DNA of 20,214 nt from a virus: IMG/VR virus record IMGVR_UViG_3300033273_000173, positions 1 to 20,214 of that record; one strand, given 5' to 3'. Under the pieces are notes generated by a model, which was not told the origin of the DNA, ran no database searches, and saw nothing but the letters and a program-made list of their open reading frames with translations. This document shows positions 1 through 8,577 of this stretch, piece after piece. Position 1 is the first letter of the stretch. Each line of letters begins with the position of its first letter. The position numbers and the translations under genes were made by a program.

Positions 1-266
1 GGAAAGTCACTTGTCTTTACTTTGACAGTCGAACTTGTTCCAATAATTTCCGAGCCAGAAGATGCGCGGCTCAAGCTTACAACGTCATACCCATCAACTT
101 CTAGTGTGCCGCCAATGTTTATATCGGCATCACCCTGCTTAACTTTAATGTCTTTGATAACGTGCCGCGTTGATGTGTCTCTAGTAATAATTGTAGCTTC
201 GCCGCTACTGTTGAAGTCACTTTCCGTAAGTGATGCTTCGTAAATTTCTTCTAAGGTATCTGCCAT
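1..266 (-). CDS. Partial phage structural protein downstream of the tail fibre
   Basis: This reading frame starts at the ATG whose first base is 266 and runs open to the window edge, so about 88 residues are visible and the C-terminus is missing. An AGGAG Shine-Dalgarno (274-278) lies just before the start and directly follows the tail fibre stop codon, so the two genes are co-transcribed and probably translationally coupled. The protein begins MADTLEEIYEASLTESDF and then becomes rich in Thr, Ser, Val and Asp (for example ADINIGGTLEVDGYDVV). This resembles the beta-rich repeats of phage fibre or tail-appendage proteins. Position after gp17 and composition suggest a second fibre or appendage component. 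I do not recognise a named family, so the function is an inference. Confidence 0.7.
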   Translation of the reverse strand, partial: MADTLEEIYEASLTESDFNSSGEATIITRDTSTRHVIKDIKVKQGDADINIGGTLEVDGYDVVSLSRASSGSEIIGTSSTVKVKTSDF

Positions 267-281
267 TGTTGTTTTCTCCTA

Positions 282-2489
282 CTAGGCGAATGCCATTATT
301 GTGGCGACATTCGCGCCAGTTGGTTTATCTTCGAATACAAGTTGGTTATTTGCGCCTGTCACAAGGATTTGGTCTGTTGATGGCCCAGACGCAGGTAATA
401 CTAAGGTGTAGCTGGATGTAATATCCGATGGATTCTGTATAGTTATCGCATTCGTTACATCGTTATCCCAAAAGCGAAGCCCGTACTTAGTTTTTAGTGC
501 AAGATGAAAAGGGTCTAATTCCGCAACTGTTGTTTCATTAACACCTGACCCTGCTTGGGACACAGAAAATATAAGTTCCGCACCATCGCCAGTGCTTCCC
601 CATGCACTAATAGCAGATGCTTTGATTGATGCTTTAACACCAGCCCCAGCACTCGTGCTATCAGACCCATAAAAGTCGATAACACCAAGTTCTTGACCGC
701 TTTGGGCTGTGGTATCTGTATTTCTAAGTTCTAAGGTTGGCGTTTGGGCTGAACCCGCAATTCGTGAATACCCACCGTTTGCATAAAATCCACCAGTAGC
801 CGTGGCATTTCCGTAAGTGTATGTACCAGAGATTTGCGTAGTCAGTTTGGTGCTGTTGTTATACATCAAACTTGCGGCACCATCACCAGTAAACGCTGCT
901 AAAGCCTCTGACGATGCTGGTGTTCCCTTACGAATATACAGATTGTCATTTGTATAAATGTAAGTGTCACTCGTGGTATCTGCGCCGTTACCTGTGATTA
1001 TGTTGTTTGTACCATCATGGTAAATCTGTAAGTCGTCATCAGCACCGAATGTTAAACGGTTTGTTGTAGATGACCCATCGTCAAAGCTAATTTCATTTCC
1101 ATTAGTATCTAAGTCACCGCCAAGTTGCGGTGTGGTGTCATCAATGACAGCGGTAATGCCATCAGTATTAATAACGTTCCATTGGGTTCCATCCCAAAAC
1201 TTAAATGAATTAGAGAATGTGTTATAGAATAGGTCACCAGCATCATTATTAGTTGATGGGTCAGTGCTATCTACGCGGTAGCGTTCAGCAAAACTGTTTA
1301 CGCCCGTAATATGAGGCGCAATAGCGTTAATGTTCGCTATATCAGTCGCCACAGTCGCCAAGTTTGCAACGTTAGTGGTCGTTGCCATCGTGTTCAAATC
1401 TGACACAAAGTCACTTGTCGCAAGCTGACTAAGGTCAGCCACGATGTCTGTGGTAGCTAACGTGTTAAGGTCTGAAACGATGTCTGTCGTTGCTAATGTA
1501 TTAAGGTCAGCAATGACATCTGTCTGCGCCAGTAAGTTAATATCAGCAACGATGTCTGACGTAGCCAGTGTGTTTAAGTCAGCCACAACGTCTGTAGTTG
1601 CCAGCGTGTTAAGGTCATTAACAAAATCGGTCGTGATAAATGATGCTTTATCCGCAACGGCTTCTATGTCCGTGCTGATAGCCGCCAAAGTATTCATATC
1701 TGCAACGGCATCTGTGGTGCCAAGAATGGCTAAATCAGCGACAGCATCTGCAGTTCCTAAACGCTCTATTTCGGTCAGCTTGCCAGCAACGTTTGTGACT
1801 TCAGTTGTCACACCAGCTACGCTTGTAACTTGGGTTGCAATTGCCGCTACATCTGAAATTGCATCAGTTGCAGTTGTTCCATCTTCGATGTCAGCCAAAG
1901 TTTGAATATCGGCTGAGATACCAGCCAATGTCTGCACATCTGCACTGTCTGAGGATACAGTCGACACAGCGGAACTGATGGATGAAACATTGCTGATTGC
2001 TGTGGAAATACTTGCAGCGGTGCTAATCGCATTCGTTGCAGTTGTCCCGTCTTGAATTTCTGCAAGTGTCTGGATGTTGTTTGTTGGACTGATTTGGTCA
2101 GCAACGTGCGATATATCCGTGGTATTATCGGCCACGGTGTTTACGTCATCTATGTTGTTATTGATGACCGTAATGGCACTGTCAGCCCTGTCACGGGCTT
2201 CCTCTGCTAGAAAGCGAGACTGCTTATCTGACAGGTCCAAGTCGGCTTCAAACAGCGTAGAGCCATCCGTAAAGTCCACTAAGGCAGTCAGCGGGGTTGC
2301 CCGTTGAATAACAACCTCTGCACCTGAGGCAGGGGTGTTTGTAATTTGTATGGTTGTATCGTTGACGAACGTGAACGCAGCGGCTGTATCATTGACCTCA
2401 ACCACAACGTCATCACGCGAGATGTAGTCAAATGTTATGGCATACTGATTGGTTGTTCCGTCGCCAGTATAATTGACGATTGTGGCCAT
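282..2489 (-). CDS. Tail fibre protein, T7 gp17-like N-terminus
   Basis: This 735-residue protein is the probable host-recognition tail fibre. Residues 1 to about 120 match the T7 gp17 tail-attachment domain: a YTGDGTTNQYAITFDYISRDDVVVEV segment type, then LVDFTDGSTL and an AEEARD motif. The middle (about 130-370) is made of Ala/Thr/Asp/Val-rich repeats, including seven 12-residue units and two copies of an IQTLA.I.DGTTAT.AIS block, which fits a trimeric rod. The C-terminal half holds DDTTPQLGGDLDTNG and DLQIYHDGTNN, motifs common in marine phage fibres and likely to be receptor-facing. I chose ATG 2489 over the TTG one codon upstream because AGGAG (2496-2500) is six bases before it. A terminator lies just upstream, between this gene and the gp16-like gene. 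The protein is longer than T7 gp17 (553 aa). Confidence 0.9.
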   Translation of the reverse strand: MATIVNYTGDGTTNQYAITFDYISRDDVVVEVNDTAAAFTFVNDTTIQITNTPASGAEVVIQRATPLTALVDFTDGSTLFEADLDLSDKQSRFLAEEARDRADSAITVINNNIDDVNTVADNTTDISHVADQISPTNNIQTLAEIQDGTTATNAISTAASISTAISNVSSISSAVSTVSSDSADVQTLAGISADIQTLADIEDGTTATDAISDVAAIATQVTSVAGVTTEVTNVAGKLTEIERLGTADAVADLAILGTTDAVADMNTLAAISTDIEAVADKASFITTDFVNDLNTLATTDVVADLNTLATSDIVADINLLAQTDVIADLNTLATTDIVSDLNTLATTDIVADLSQLATSDFVSDLNTMATTTNVANLATVATDIANINAIAPHITGVNSFAERYRVDSTDPSTNNDAGDLFYNTFSNSFKFWDGTQWNVINTDGITAVIDDTTPQLGGDLDTNGNEISFDDGSSTTNRLTFGADDDLQIYHDGTNNIITGNGADTTSDTYIYTNDNLYIRKGTPASSEALAAFTGDGAASLMYNNSTKLTTQISGTYTYGNATATGGFYANGGYSRIAGSAQTPTLELRNTDTTAQSGQELGVIDFYGSDSTSAGAGVKASIKASAISAWGSTGDGAELIFSVSQAGSGVNETTVAELDPFHLALKTKYGLRFWDNDVTNAITIQNPSDITSSYTLVLPASGPSTDQILVTGANNQLVFEDKPTGANVATIMAFA
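1378..1629 (-). repeat. Seven 36-bp in-frame tandem repeats in the tail fibre gene
   Basis: Seven consecutive 36-bp units start at 1378, 1414, 1450, 1486, 1522, 1558 and 1594. Each encodes 12 residues of the pattern TD(I/V)VADLNTLAT on the minus strand. The copies differ by several bases, mostly in wobble positions, so the array is old or selected at protein level. A degenerate unit continues at 1630. The regular hydrophobic spacing suggests a coiled or beta-helical shaft element. Copy number could change fibre length by recombination or slippage. Confidence 0.9.
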
Positions 2490-2501
2490 CAATTTCTCCT
2501 A

Positions 2502-2533
2502 ATCTTAAAAGAAAAACCCCGCACGAGGCGGGG
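2502..2533 (-). terminator. Rho-independent terminator between gp16-like and tail fibre genes
   Basis: On the minus strand a six-base perfect stem (CCCCGC at 2528-2533, GCGGGG at 2517-2522) with a five-base loop is followed by TTTTTCTTTT. It sits four bases after the gp16-like stop codon and just before the Shine-Dalgarno of the tail fibre. It should end or attenuate transcription of the internal virion protein genes, so tail fibre expression needs read-through or a promoter hidden in the end of the gp16-like gene. Confidence 0.85.
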
Positions 2534-2537
2534 CTGT

Positions 2538-5500
2538 TTAATCAAGGTTCATATCGAGGACAGGCATTTCGCCTATGTTGCCTCGTTTTGCTTTGTCGCT
2601 GTACCTATCGTACTCACGAACGCGCTGCTGCAACTCAGGAAACTCTTTGTACAAGAGCCGTTTTGCACGGTCCCTGAAACGTGAGATTTGCCTATTGAGC
2701 ATCTGCACACGGTGACTGTCGCGTGAAAGAACAAGGTCATAATCGTCATCATCTTTGCGATAACGGTCTTTGTTTATTTCTCTCACAAGTGCTTCGGACA
2801 GGGTACGACCTGAAACCTTAGTTGTCCCAATAAGCTGGTTCCAACGCTGATATTGTTCAGGCGTCAAAGTCACGCCACCAATCTTACGGTCAGCACCAGA
2901 GAACCTGTAGTTCAGCTTCTGCATTTCCGTGTTGATTGTGGCAATGTCTTTGTCTTCAGGTTTCATAGATTTGACCTGAATGTACCCAAGCATTTTCTCA
3001 GGAGTTTCTAAAGGTTGTCCGCTAATCCAGTCATACTTGAGGGGTAGGGACGAACGCCCAATACCAGACTGCTTACGCAACTGGTCCATATAGGTTCGTA
3101 CCTCACGCAAACTATCATCAAAAGCGTTGTTTAGCTGACCTGTGAAACTTGAGAACGGCAGCATCGAGGCCGCGCGACGTTTGAAGAAACCTTCGACTTC
3201 CCATGGGCTGTCTTTGGCATTCATGATGTTCACAACGTCTGAAATACCTTGCAGGTATGTTTTACTGACGATGTTGTTACCAAAGGCTGCGATGGTCATA
3301 GACATCAGGTCTGCTGCATCATTATCAGCCAACTGTCCCATCTCAATCATTTCGCTTATGTCACCAACGATACCAAATGCCGTGGTCCAAGGGTCCATGC
3401 GTTGGTAACTAATCCACTTTGGGTTGTCGGGTGTACCCACGTTGATTGAATAAGGTTGCCAGTTCTTTGAGTTGCGATAGAGCGCAGCCAATTTGGGGTC
3501 TGTTGGACCACCACCTGTAATACGTCCTTCAATCGCAAGATAAGTCAGCGATGAGTAGATAGCTGTACCCAAAACCATCTTACCGACAGCCTGTGAGCGT
3601 ACCGCTGGGTCAGTGCTGCTAAGTGCTTCCCTGTATTCTTCACGCATCAAGTTCAGCACGGGCGTTCTATCCCAAGCGTTTGCCATAATGTTCATAGGCG
3701 TCTGAATGAACGGAACAATCTGGCGAAGTACTGGATGCCTGTTGGCATACTCTTGGAAGCCATGTGACATTGTTCCTCGTTTTAAAGGGTTGGTAAATGT
3801 CGTCTGACGTGCTTCGTCCAATGCTTTCATAGCGTAGGCACTGCGTTGGTTTGCGGCACCTAAGGTTTCATTAATGTACTTTTCTTTAACCTTTGGGTCA
3901 TCGGCAATCTTGCCCACCAAAACCATTTCTTGCCAACGTTCTTCAGCAGAAATTTTGGTTTCAAACGCTTTTTCAAATTCAGCGTCGATGAACTCTTGGC
4001 GTGAGTTGTAACCCATTTTGTTCAAGTCACCGATGCTCATGCGGCTTGCATCAACAACAATGTTTGAACGCAAGTTGGACCGAAACGCGAGTTGTTTAAA
4101 AAACTCATCTTCAGTTCCAAGCGCACGAGAGGGCAGTGTGGTTGCTTTTCCAAGCAGGTCTACGACCGTTGATGCTGCTTTGTTTTGAATACCCAAAGCC
4201 TCACCAGACAAGGCACGTGTTGTGCGCTGTCCTTGCATAGAGTCAATTTTAGCAGAGTTATCAATGATGGCTTTATGGTTCCAACCTGACTTTGCAGCCA
4301 TCGTTAAAGCGTCCTTCATGTAGACCGCCATGTAGACGTATGTTTTTAACGCCTTGGTTGTTTCCTTCCCATCCAGTGTAAGTGCTGCACCAATCGCTCT
4401 TTCAGCGGGTCGTGCAAGCAAGTTCACTGTGTTTGAAGTCATGTTAAGCGCATGGGTCGTGTAGCCAGACAGAATGCTGTTTATCCAGTATTCGTTCAGT
4501 ACACGTAGCCATTTACGCTCAACGGCTTTCTTAACGTACTTTGAACGCTTTGCTTCATCATCAATGCTACGAAGTTGCTTGGCCAGCATACGCACACGCT
4601 CGGAGCCACCAAAGACCGCAAGCCTGTCTAAGCTGTCGACCTTGAGTGCATCATCAGTAGCGATACGCCCAGCAGCCGTGGCACGTGCAGCAGCGGTTTG
4701 TAGACCTTTCACGTTAGCCTGTAGTTCCACATGCATTTGCATGGCATCTACCAACTGACGGTCTATTTCCTCTGTTGCTTTGCCTGTATTACTGAGCATT
4801 TCAATCTTATCGGCTAAGTCGCTAATGCGTTTGCCAGTTGATTGAAGTGCCATCTTACCAGCAACGATACGTGAAGCCATGTCACGAGAGACAGTTTCAC
4901 GAACGTTCAGGTCACGTATGAGCCTGTTGACGTCTGTGCCTGTGTTCTCAGCCGTGTATTGAAGGGCTTTCGCTACGACCTCCTGCTGTGTCTCAGGCTT
5001 ATCAGCACCCATCTTTTTAAAGCCATCACTCTGTGAGATGACATCTTGAAGTGCATCAATGACCTTCGCACCTTCCACAGGGCCAGTCATGTTTTCAAAG
5101 TTTAAGAACGCACCTTCTTCCATAGAGCGCAACTCAAAGTCATTCATGTCACGCGCACGGGTCAGTGCAGCGTCAAACTTATCGCGGTCTATGAGTTCAA
5201 TCTTTGGTGCAACCTCAACCTCGACAATCGGTGTCTCTGGTTGGGCAGGGGCTTCGGCCTCTACTTCAGGACGGGCTACGGCCTCAGGTATAGCTGATGG
5301 TTCTTCACCTTTTGGTGCGTTTGCATCCAGTTCAGGTACATCACTACCAACAGGCGTATCGACACGCTGTTCAGGTTTAAGAACAAGCATCTCGCCATCA
5401 GGCTCATAGACTGTACCATCAGGTGCCTCAAAGGTGCCGTCTGGTTTTGCAACCAGTGCATCATCTTTGTTTGTTGCAATGCTTTCTTCAATGTCAGCCG

Positions 5501-6368
5501 CTTCAGCGTGAACTTCGTCTAACTGAGCAGCAGTTTCGTCTGATACTTCGCCAAGCTGTTTAATCTCTGTGTTGGCCTTACGACCAAGAGCGGCAAACTT
5601 AACGCTTCTGATTACACCCTCTAGGGCCAGACCAGCAATGCCACCCTCAAGTGAGTTGCGTAGTCTGTTTTCCCATTCAGGGGCGTTCACATCCGTTGCA
5701 AGAGCCTCTGTGACAGCATTTTGCGCCCATCCGTTTTCCTCAAGGAATGCAGATAGGTTGGCCTCGTAGGGGTCAAAGACGGTTGCATCAACAATGCCAC
5801 CTTTGAGCATAGCACCTACAAAGGTCTTTGCACCACCAAGTGCATAGAAGCCTGTTACAAACTGCGAAATGCCTTGAGCGACATTACCAGCCGTACCCTC
5901 AGGTGCATCTATGAACTCAATTTGGTTTTCAGCGAAGTTCGTAATGGCATCTTGTGCAAGCTGGTCGCGGTTTTCTACGACCTTTTCGCGTGACCAATAG
6001 GATGGCACCCAGTCTGTTTTACCGTCACCATCGCTATCTTCCCAAACCAAGCGACCAACACCCAAGCGTTCCTCTAGGTTTTCACCGACAGAGTTTACGG
6101 TTTGGGCTGTTTCGTTAATCGCTTCCTCAACGCCGTTGGCAATGCCTTGTAAGACATCACCAGCTACTGCGCTTGCTTGTTGAAGCATACCTTGATTGGC
6201 CTGTGCTTCTGCTTCAGCCGCTGCGATTTGTTCTGGGGTGCGGTAGGTGCCGTTGATAATATCATTTGCAGCACCTTCTCCATACATCTGGTCAAATTCA
6301 TAGACGCTGATGGTGCCATCGTAGAGTTGTTTTTTAGCCAACTCTAAATCCGTAACTGTTTTTACCAT
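2538..6368 (-). CDS. Large internal virion protein, T7 gp16-like (ejection protein)
   Basis: This 1276-residue protein sits between the gp15-like and fibre genes, at the position and near the length of T7 gp16 (1318 aa), the internal core/ejection protein that helps DNA cross the cell envelope. Visible parts: an Ala/Glu-rich helical N-terminus; a DSDGDGKTD loop at 111-119 that fits a DxDxDG calcium-binding pattern; a hydrophobic stretch at about 168-197; an acidic, Pro-rich linker at about 270-390; a long helical region; a QIVPFIQTPMNIMANAWDRTP segment in the second half; and a strongly charged, Arg/Lys-rich C-terminus. The N-terminal transglycosylase of T7 gp16 is not apparent: I see no catalytic ESRF-type motif. 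Start ATG 6368 has an AGGAAC site. The role is assigned from position, size and composition. Confidence 0.8.
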   Translation of the reverse strand: MVKTVTDLELAKKQLYDGTISVYEFDQMYGEGAANDIINGTYRTPEQIAAAEAEAQANQGMLQQASAVAGDVLQGIANGVEEAINETAQTVNSVGENLEERLGVGRLVWEDSDGDGKTDWVPSYWSREKVVENRDQLAQDAITNFAENQIEFIDAPEGTAGNVAQGISQFVTGFYALGGAKTFVGAMLKGGIVDATVFDPYEANLSAFLEENGWAQNAVTEALATDVNAPEWENRLRNSLEGGIAGLALEGVIRSVKFAALGRKANTEIKQLGEVSDETAAQLDEVHAEAADIEESIATNKDDALVAKPDGTFEAPDGTVYEPDGEMLVLKPEQRVDTPVGSDVPELDANAPKGEEPSAIPEAVARPEVEAEAPAQPETPIVEVEVAPKIELIDRDKFDAALTRARDMNDFELRSMEEGAFLNFENMTGPVEGAKVIDALQDVISQSDGFKKMGADKPETQQEVVAKALQYTAENTGTDVNRLIRDLNVRETVSRDMASRIVAGKMALQSTGKRISDLADKIEMLSNTGKATEEIDRQLVDAMQMHVELQANVKGLQTAAARATAAGRIATDDALKVDSLDRLAVFGGSERVRMLAKQLRSIDDEAKRSKYVKKAVERKWLRVLNEYWINSILSGYTTHALNMTSNTVNLLARPAERAIGAALTLDGKETTKALKTYVYMAVYMKDALTMAAKSGWNHKAIIDNSAKIDSMQGQRTTRALSGEALGIQNKAASTVVDLLGKATTLPSRALGTEDEFFKQLAFRSNLRSNIVVDASRMSIGDLNKMGYNSRQEFIDAEFEKAFETKISAEERWQEMVLVGKIADDPKVKEKYINETLGAANQRSAYAMKALDEARQTTFTNPLKRGTMSHGFQEYANRHPVLRQIVPFIQTPMNIMANAWDRTPVLNLMREEYREALSSTDPAVRSQAVGKMVLGTAIYSSLTYLAIEGRITGGGPTDPKLAALYRNSKNWQPYSINVGTPDNPKWISYQRMDPWTTAFGIVGDISEMIEMGQLADNDAADLMSMTIAAFGNNIVSKTYLQGISDVVNIMNAKDSPWEVEGFFKRRAASMLPFSSFTGQLNNAFDDSLREVRTYMDQLRKQSGIGRSSLPLKYDWISGQPLETPEKMLGYIQVKSMKPEDKDIATINTEMQKLNYRFSGADRKIGGVTLTPEQYQRWNQLIGTTKVSGRTLSEALVREINKDRYRKDDDDYDLVLSRDSHRVQMLNRQISRFRDRAKRLLYKEFPELQQRVREYDRYSDKAKRGNIGEMPVLDMNLD

Positions 6369-6383
6369 TTTCGTTCCTATGAA

Positions 6384-8009
6384 TTATTCGAGAGAGTTAA
6401 TTTGAGGCAACGTTGGCAATCCAAATTCACTGTCTTGTTTGCGTTCTGCGTAGAGGGTCACCATCTTGCGACGCACGTTGCTGCCGATGTCCTCTTTTGT
6501 TGCCGCATCAGGGAATGCACCATTATTGGCATCACTCCATTTTTTAACTTCGGCTCGATACAAGTCTTTAAAATCGTCCAATGCTTGCTGCGCATTAATG
6601 ATTTTGATGAAGTCGTAGCTATCGGGGTCACCATAAATCAGCGTGTAGAACGATTGTGCGTACTTTGCCTCTGTCGTGTTCCCAACAAAGTCTAAGCCAA
6701 CAGCCTCGTCGTTTGCTGGGTCGTAGTTACGACGCCAGTAGTCCAGCTTTGTAAAAATCTCATTGCTACCAATGCGTAAATTAGTTGCATAAGTTTCTAA
6801 AACTGACCTAGCGGCTGCCTCTGTTGTTGCCTGAGATAGGGCGTAGTCTAACGCAATTTCAGTCTCAGGGGTTTTATTAGAAGCCTCTAATTTACTATCA
6901 TAAGCCTCTAGCAAACTTTGAATTTGCATGGCCTCATCTACGTTTTTCTCAACACCAGTAGCCTGCAGGTCAGCCATTGCTTGGTCGATAGCTGCACGGC
7001 TTTCTTCCGTTGGATTTTCAAAGTAACTGAACAGGGACTGTCCCGCTGTTGCACGAGCAGTTTCATTTGCTGCATCGACTTCACGTTCTTGCTGCACACG
7101 TCTGCGTTCTTGCAAGGTCCAAACCTTGTTTTGAATGTCTATGATTTTGTCTTGTATCTTAAGTGAACTCGACGCTGTGTCAGTTCCGAACTTAATGTTA
7201 TCAAACAAGTCCAAGATGCTAGCATCAGCGGTATATTCTGCAATAGTACCAACACCTTGAAGGACGGAGTTAATCACGTCTTCGTTGCTGACACCATCAA
7301 CCTTTTTGCCATCTGCTAGTGTCTGAACGTAGCCACCAAGTTTCTTTAGGGCAGCTTGGCGTTCCTCAAGTGTTGCCCCTTCTTGCATCAGCACCATCGT
7401 TGCCATCGCAACTTGGTTTTCAAATGCCTTACGGGCAGCTTCTTTCTGCCAAGCTACGTGCTTATCACGCCATGCGCCTCTAAATACTTCGTTTGATTTA
7501 GCAGCAGAGGTGCCAAAGTATTCCTGTAATTCAGAAGGAATGAACCCAGACAGGCCATTTGCCTCAATAAATTCGTTCTGAAATTTCTGAATGAAAGACT
7601 CAATGCGTTCAGGGTCACCGTTTTGGTACAGCTTGCGTTGCTCTAAGACACGCTCAAGGTCGTCTGCATAGCGCATGGCCATCGTCGACATCTGCGAGAT
7701 GCGGTAGCCTTTGCGTATATACGGGCTGGCACCTTCCTCAATTATGCCTTTCTTAACTGCATCACCAATGGCGATACGGTTTTCAGCGTATAATCTTTGT
7801 CCCTCAAGTATCTCACGTTCAGCAGCTTGTTTCTCCATGCCAGCAAGGGCAGAGGTAGCTTTACTGCTAAAACCCTCAAGCGTCTTTGCCAGTGCTGCAA
7901 GTGAACTGCGTTTCTCAGTACCTCGCACGTAAACATCCACTGGAGATGCAGTTGCAGATACCGTGGGTAATTGTCCCTCGAAAGGGTTTCCGACTATAGG
8001 TCTAGCCAT
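6384..8009 (-). CDS. Internal virion protein, T7 gp15-like
   Basis: This 541-residue, almost wholly alpha-helical, charged protein lies between the gp14-like and gp16-like genes, where T7 encodes gp15 (747 aa), a core protein ejected with the DNA that forms part of the trans-envelope channel. There is no signal peptide, membrane segment or enzyme motif. The N-terminus (MARPIVGNPFEG) is followed by long helices rich in Ala, Glu, Lys and Gln. Its start is clear: an AGGAGG Shine-Dalgarno at 8015-8020 overlaps the stop codon of the gp14-like gene. It is shorter than the T7 protein. Assignment rests on gene order, length class and helical composition, because this family diverges quickly. Confidence 0.78.
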   Translation of the reverse strand: MARPIVGNPFEGQLPTVSATASPVDVYVRGTEKRSSLAALAKTLEGFSSKATSALAGMEKQAAEREILEGQRLYAENRIAIGDAVKKGIIEEGASPYIRKGYRISQMSTMAMRYADDLERVLEQRKLYQNGDPERIESFIQKFQNEFIEANGLSGFIPSELQEYFGTSAAKSNEVFRGAWRDKHVAWQKEAARKAFENQVAMATMVLMQEGATLEERQAALKKLGGYVQTLADGKKVDGVSNEDVINSVLQGVGTIAEYTADASILDLFDNIKFGTDTASSSLKIQDKIIDIQNKVWTLQERRRVQQEREVDAANETARATAGQSLFSYFENPTEESRAAIDQAMADLQATGVEKNVDEAMQIQSLLEAYDSKLEASNKTPETEIALDYALSQATTEAAARSVLETYATNLRIGSNEIFTKLDYWRRNYDPANDEAVGLDFVGNTTEAKYAQSFYTLIYGDPDSYDFIKIINAQQALDDFKDLYRAEVKKWSDANNGAFPDAATKEDIGSNVRRKMVTLYAERKQDSEFGLPTLPQINSLE

Positions 8010-8018
8010 TTAACCCTC

Positions 8019-8576
8019 CTAAATGGTTGCGTATCGCGCTTTTGTGTCAAAGTAGGAGACACCAAAGTCAGCGAGTGGTTCAGCCACTGCAAATAACGTT
8101 TCAGCCATACCGACTGGTTGCATTGAGTTAATGCGAGAAATGGCTTCTGATTGATAACCAAGCTGGTTCATTGCTGTTTGTTGGGCGATACCTTCCATGC
8201 GTTCATCCACACGGTCGTTGTACATACCCTCAGAACGCTCAAAGTCTGCGAGAAGCTGTTCGACGTTAGCACCCTGAACACCAGAGCCAGCGGCTGCTGC
8301 AAGGGCTGTAGCAGAGGCTTTACGCTCTTTCAGGTCAGCATCCATCTTTTGTTGCAGTGTACGTGCTTGTTCTTGCTGGATGCGTAGGTTCGATTGCTTG
8401 GTCTTTAAGAAGTAAGCGTCTTTGGCTGACTGTGTGTTCGCCACATAGGCTTGGTTCTTTTTCTTAGCTGTGTCGGCTGCTGCTGCCATTTGAGCAACTG
8501 CTGTGACGCCCTGTATCGCCAACGATGCCCCTGCAAGTTGGGTTGCGGTCATAGCCGCAATTGCTGGTACGCACAT
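8019..8576 (-). CDS. Internal virion protein, T7 gp14-like
   Basis: The 185-residue product matches T7 gp14 (196 aa) in size, order and character. T7 gp14 is an internal core protein that inserts in the outer membrane on ejection. The N-terminus is hydrophobic and Ala-rich (residues about 4-35, ending in TAKKKNQAY). It is followed by a Gln/Lys-rich helical segment (about 55-90), a Gly/Ala patch and further helices. The MC start (MCVPAIAAM) without a classical signal sequence is usual for this family in marine podoviruses. A GAGGAT site precedes ATG 8576, and the gp13-like stop lies one base upstream. Two genes with shared orientation and tight spacing follow (gp15-like and gp16-like). Confidence 0.82.
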   Translation of the reverse strand: MCVPAIAAMTATQLAGASLAIQGVTAVAQMAAAADTAKKKNQAYVANTQSAKDAYFLKTKQSNLRIQQEQARTLQQKMDADLKERKASATALAAAAGSGVQGANVEQLLADFERSEGMYNDRVDERMEGIAQQTAMNQLGYQSEAISRINSMQPVGMAETLFAVAEPLADFGVSYFDTKARYATI

Positions 8577-8577
8577 G

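Noticed and set aside
1378-1629. CRISPR-like array with 36-bp period
   Set aside because: The units are contiguous with no spacers, diverge mainly at wobble positions and translate in frame as fibre repeats.
1444-1905. 153-codon plus-strand ORF full of MSVVANVLRS-like repeats
   Set aside because: It is the complement of the tandem-repeat region of the tail fibre gene. The repeats follow from the 12-residue units on the minus strand, and there is no ribosome-binding site.
2490-2492. TTG codon as tail fibre start
   Set aside because: The ATG one codon later has the better-spaced AGGAG and gives the family-like N-terminus.
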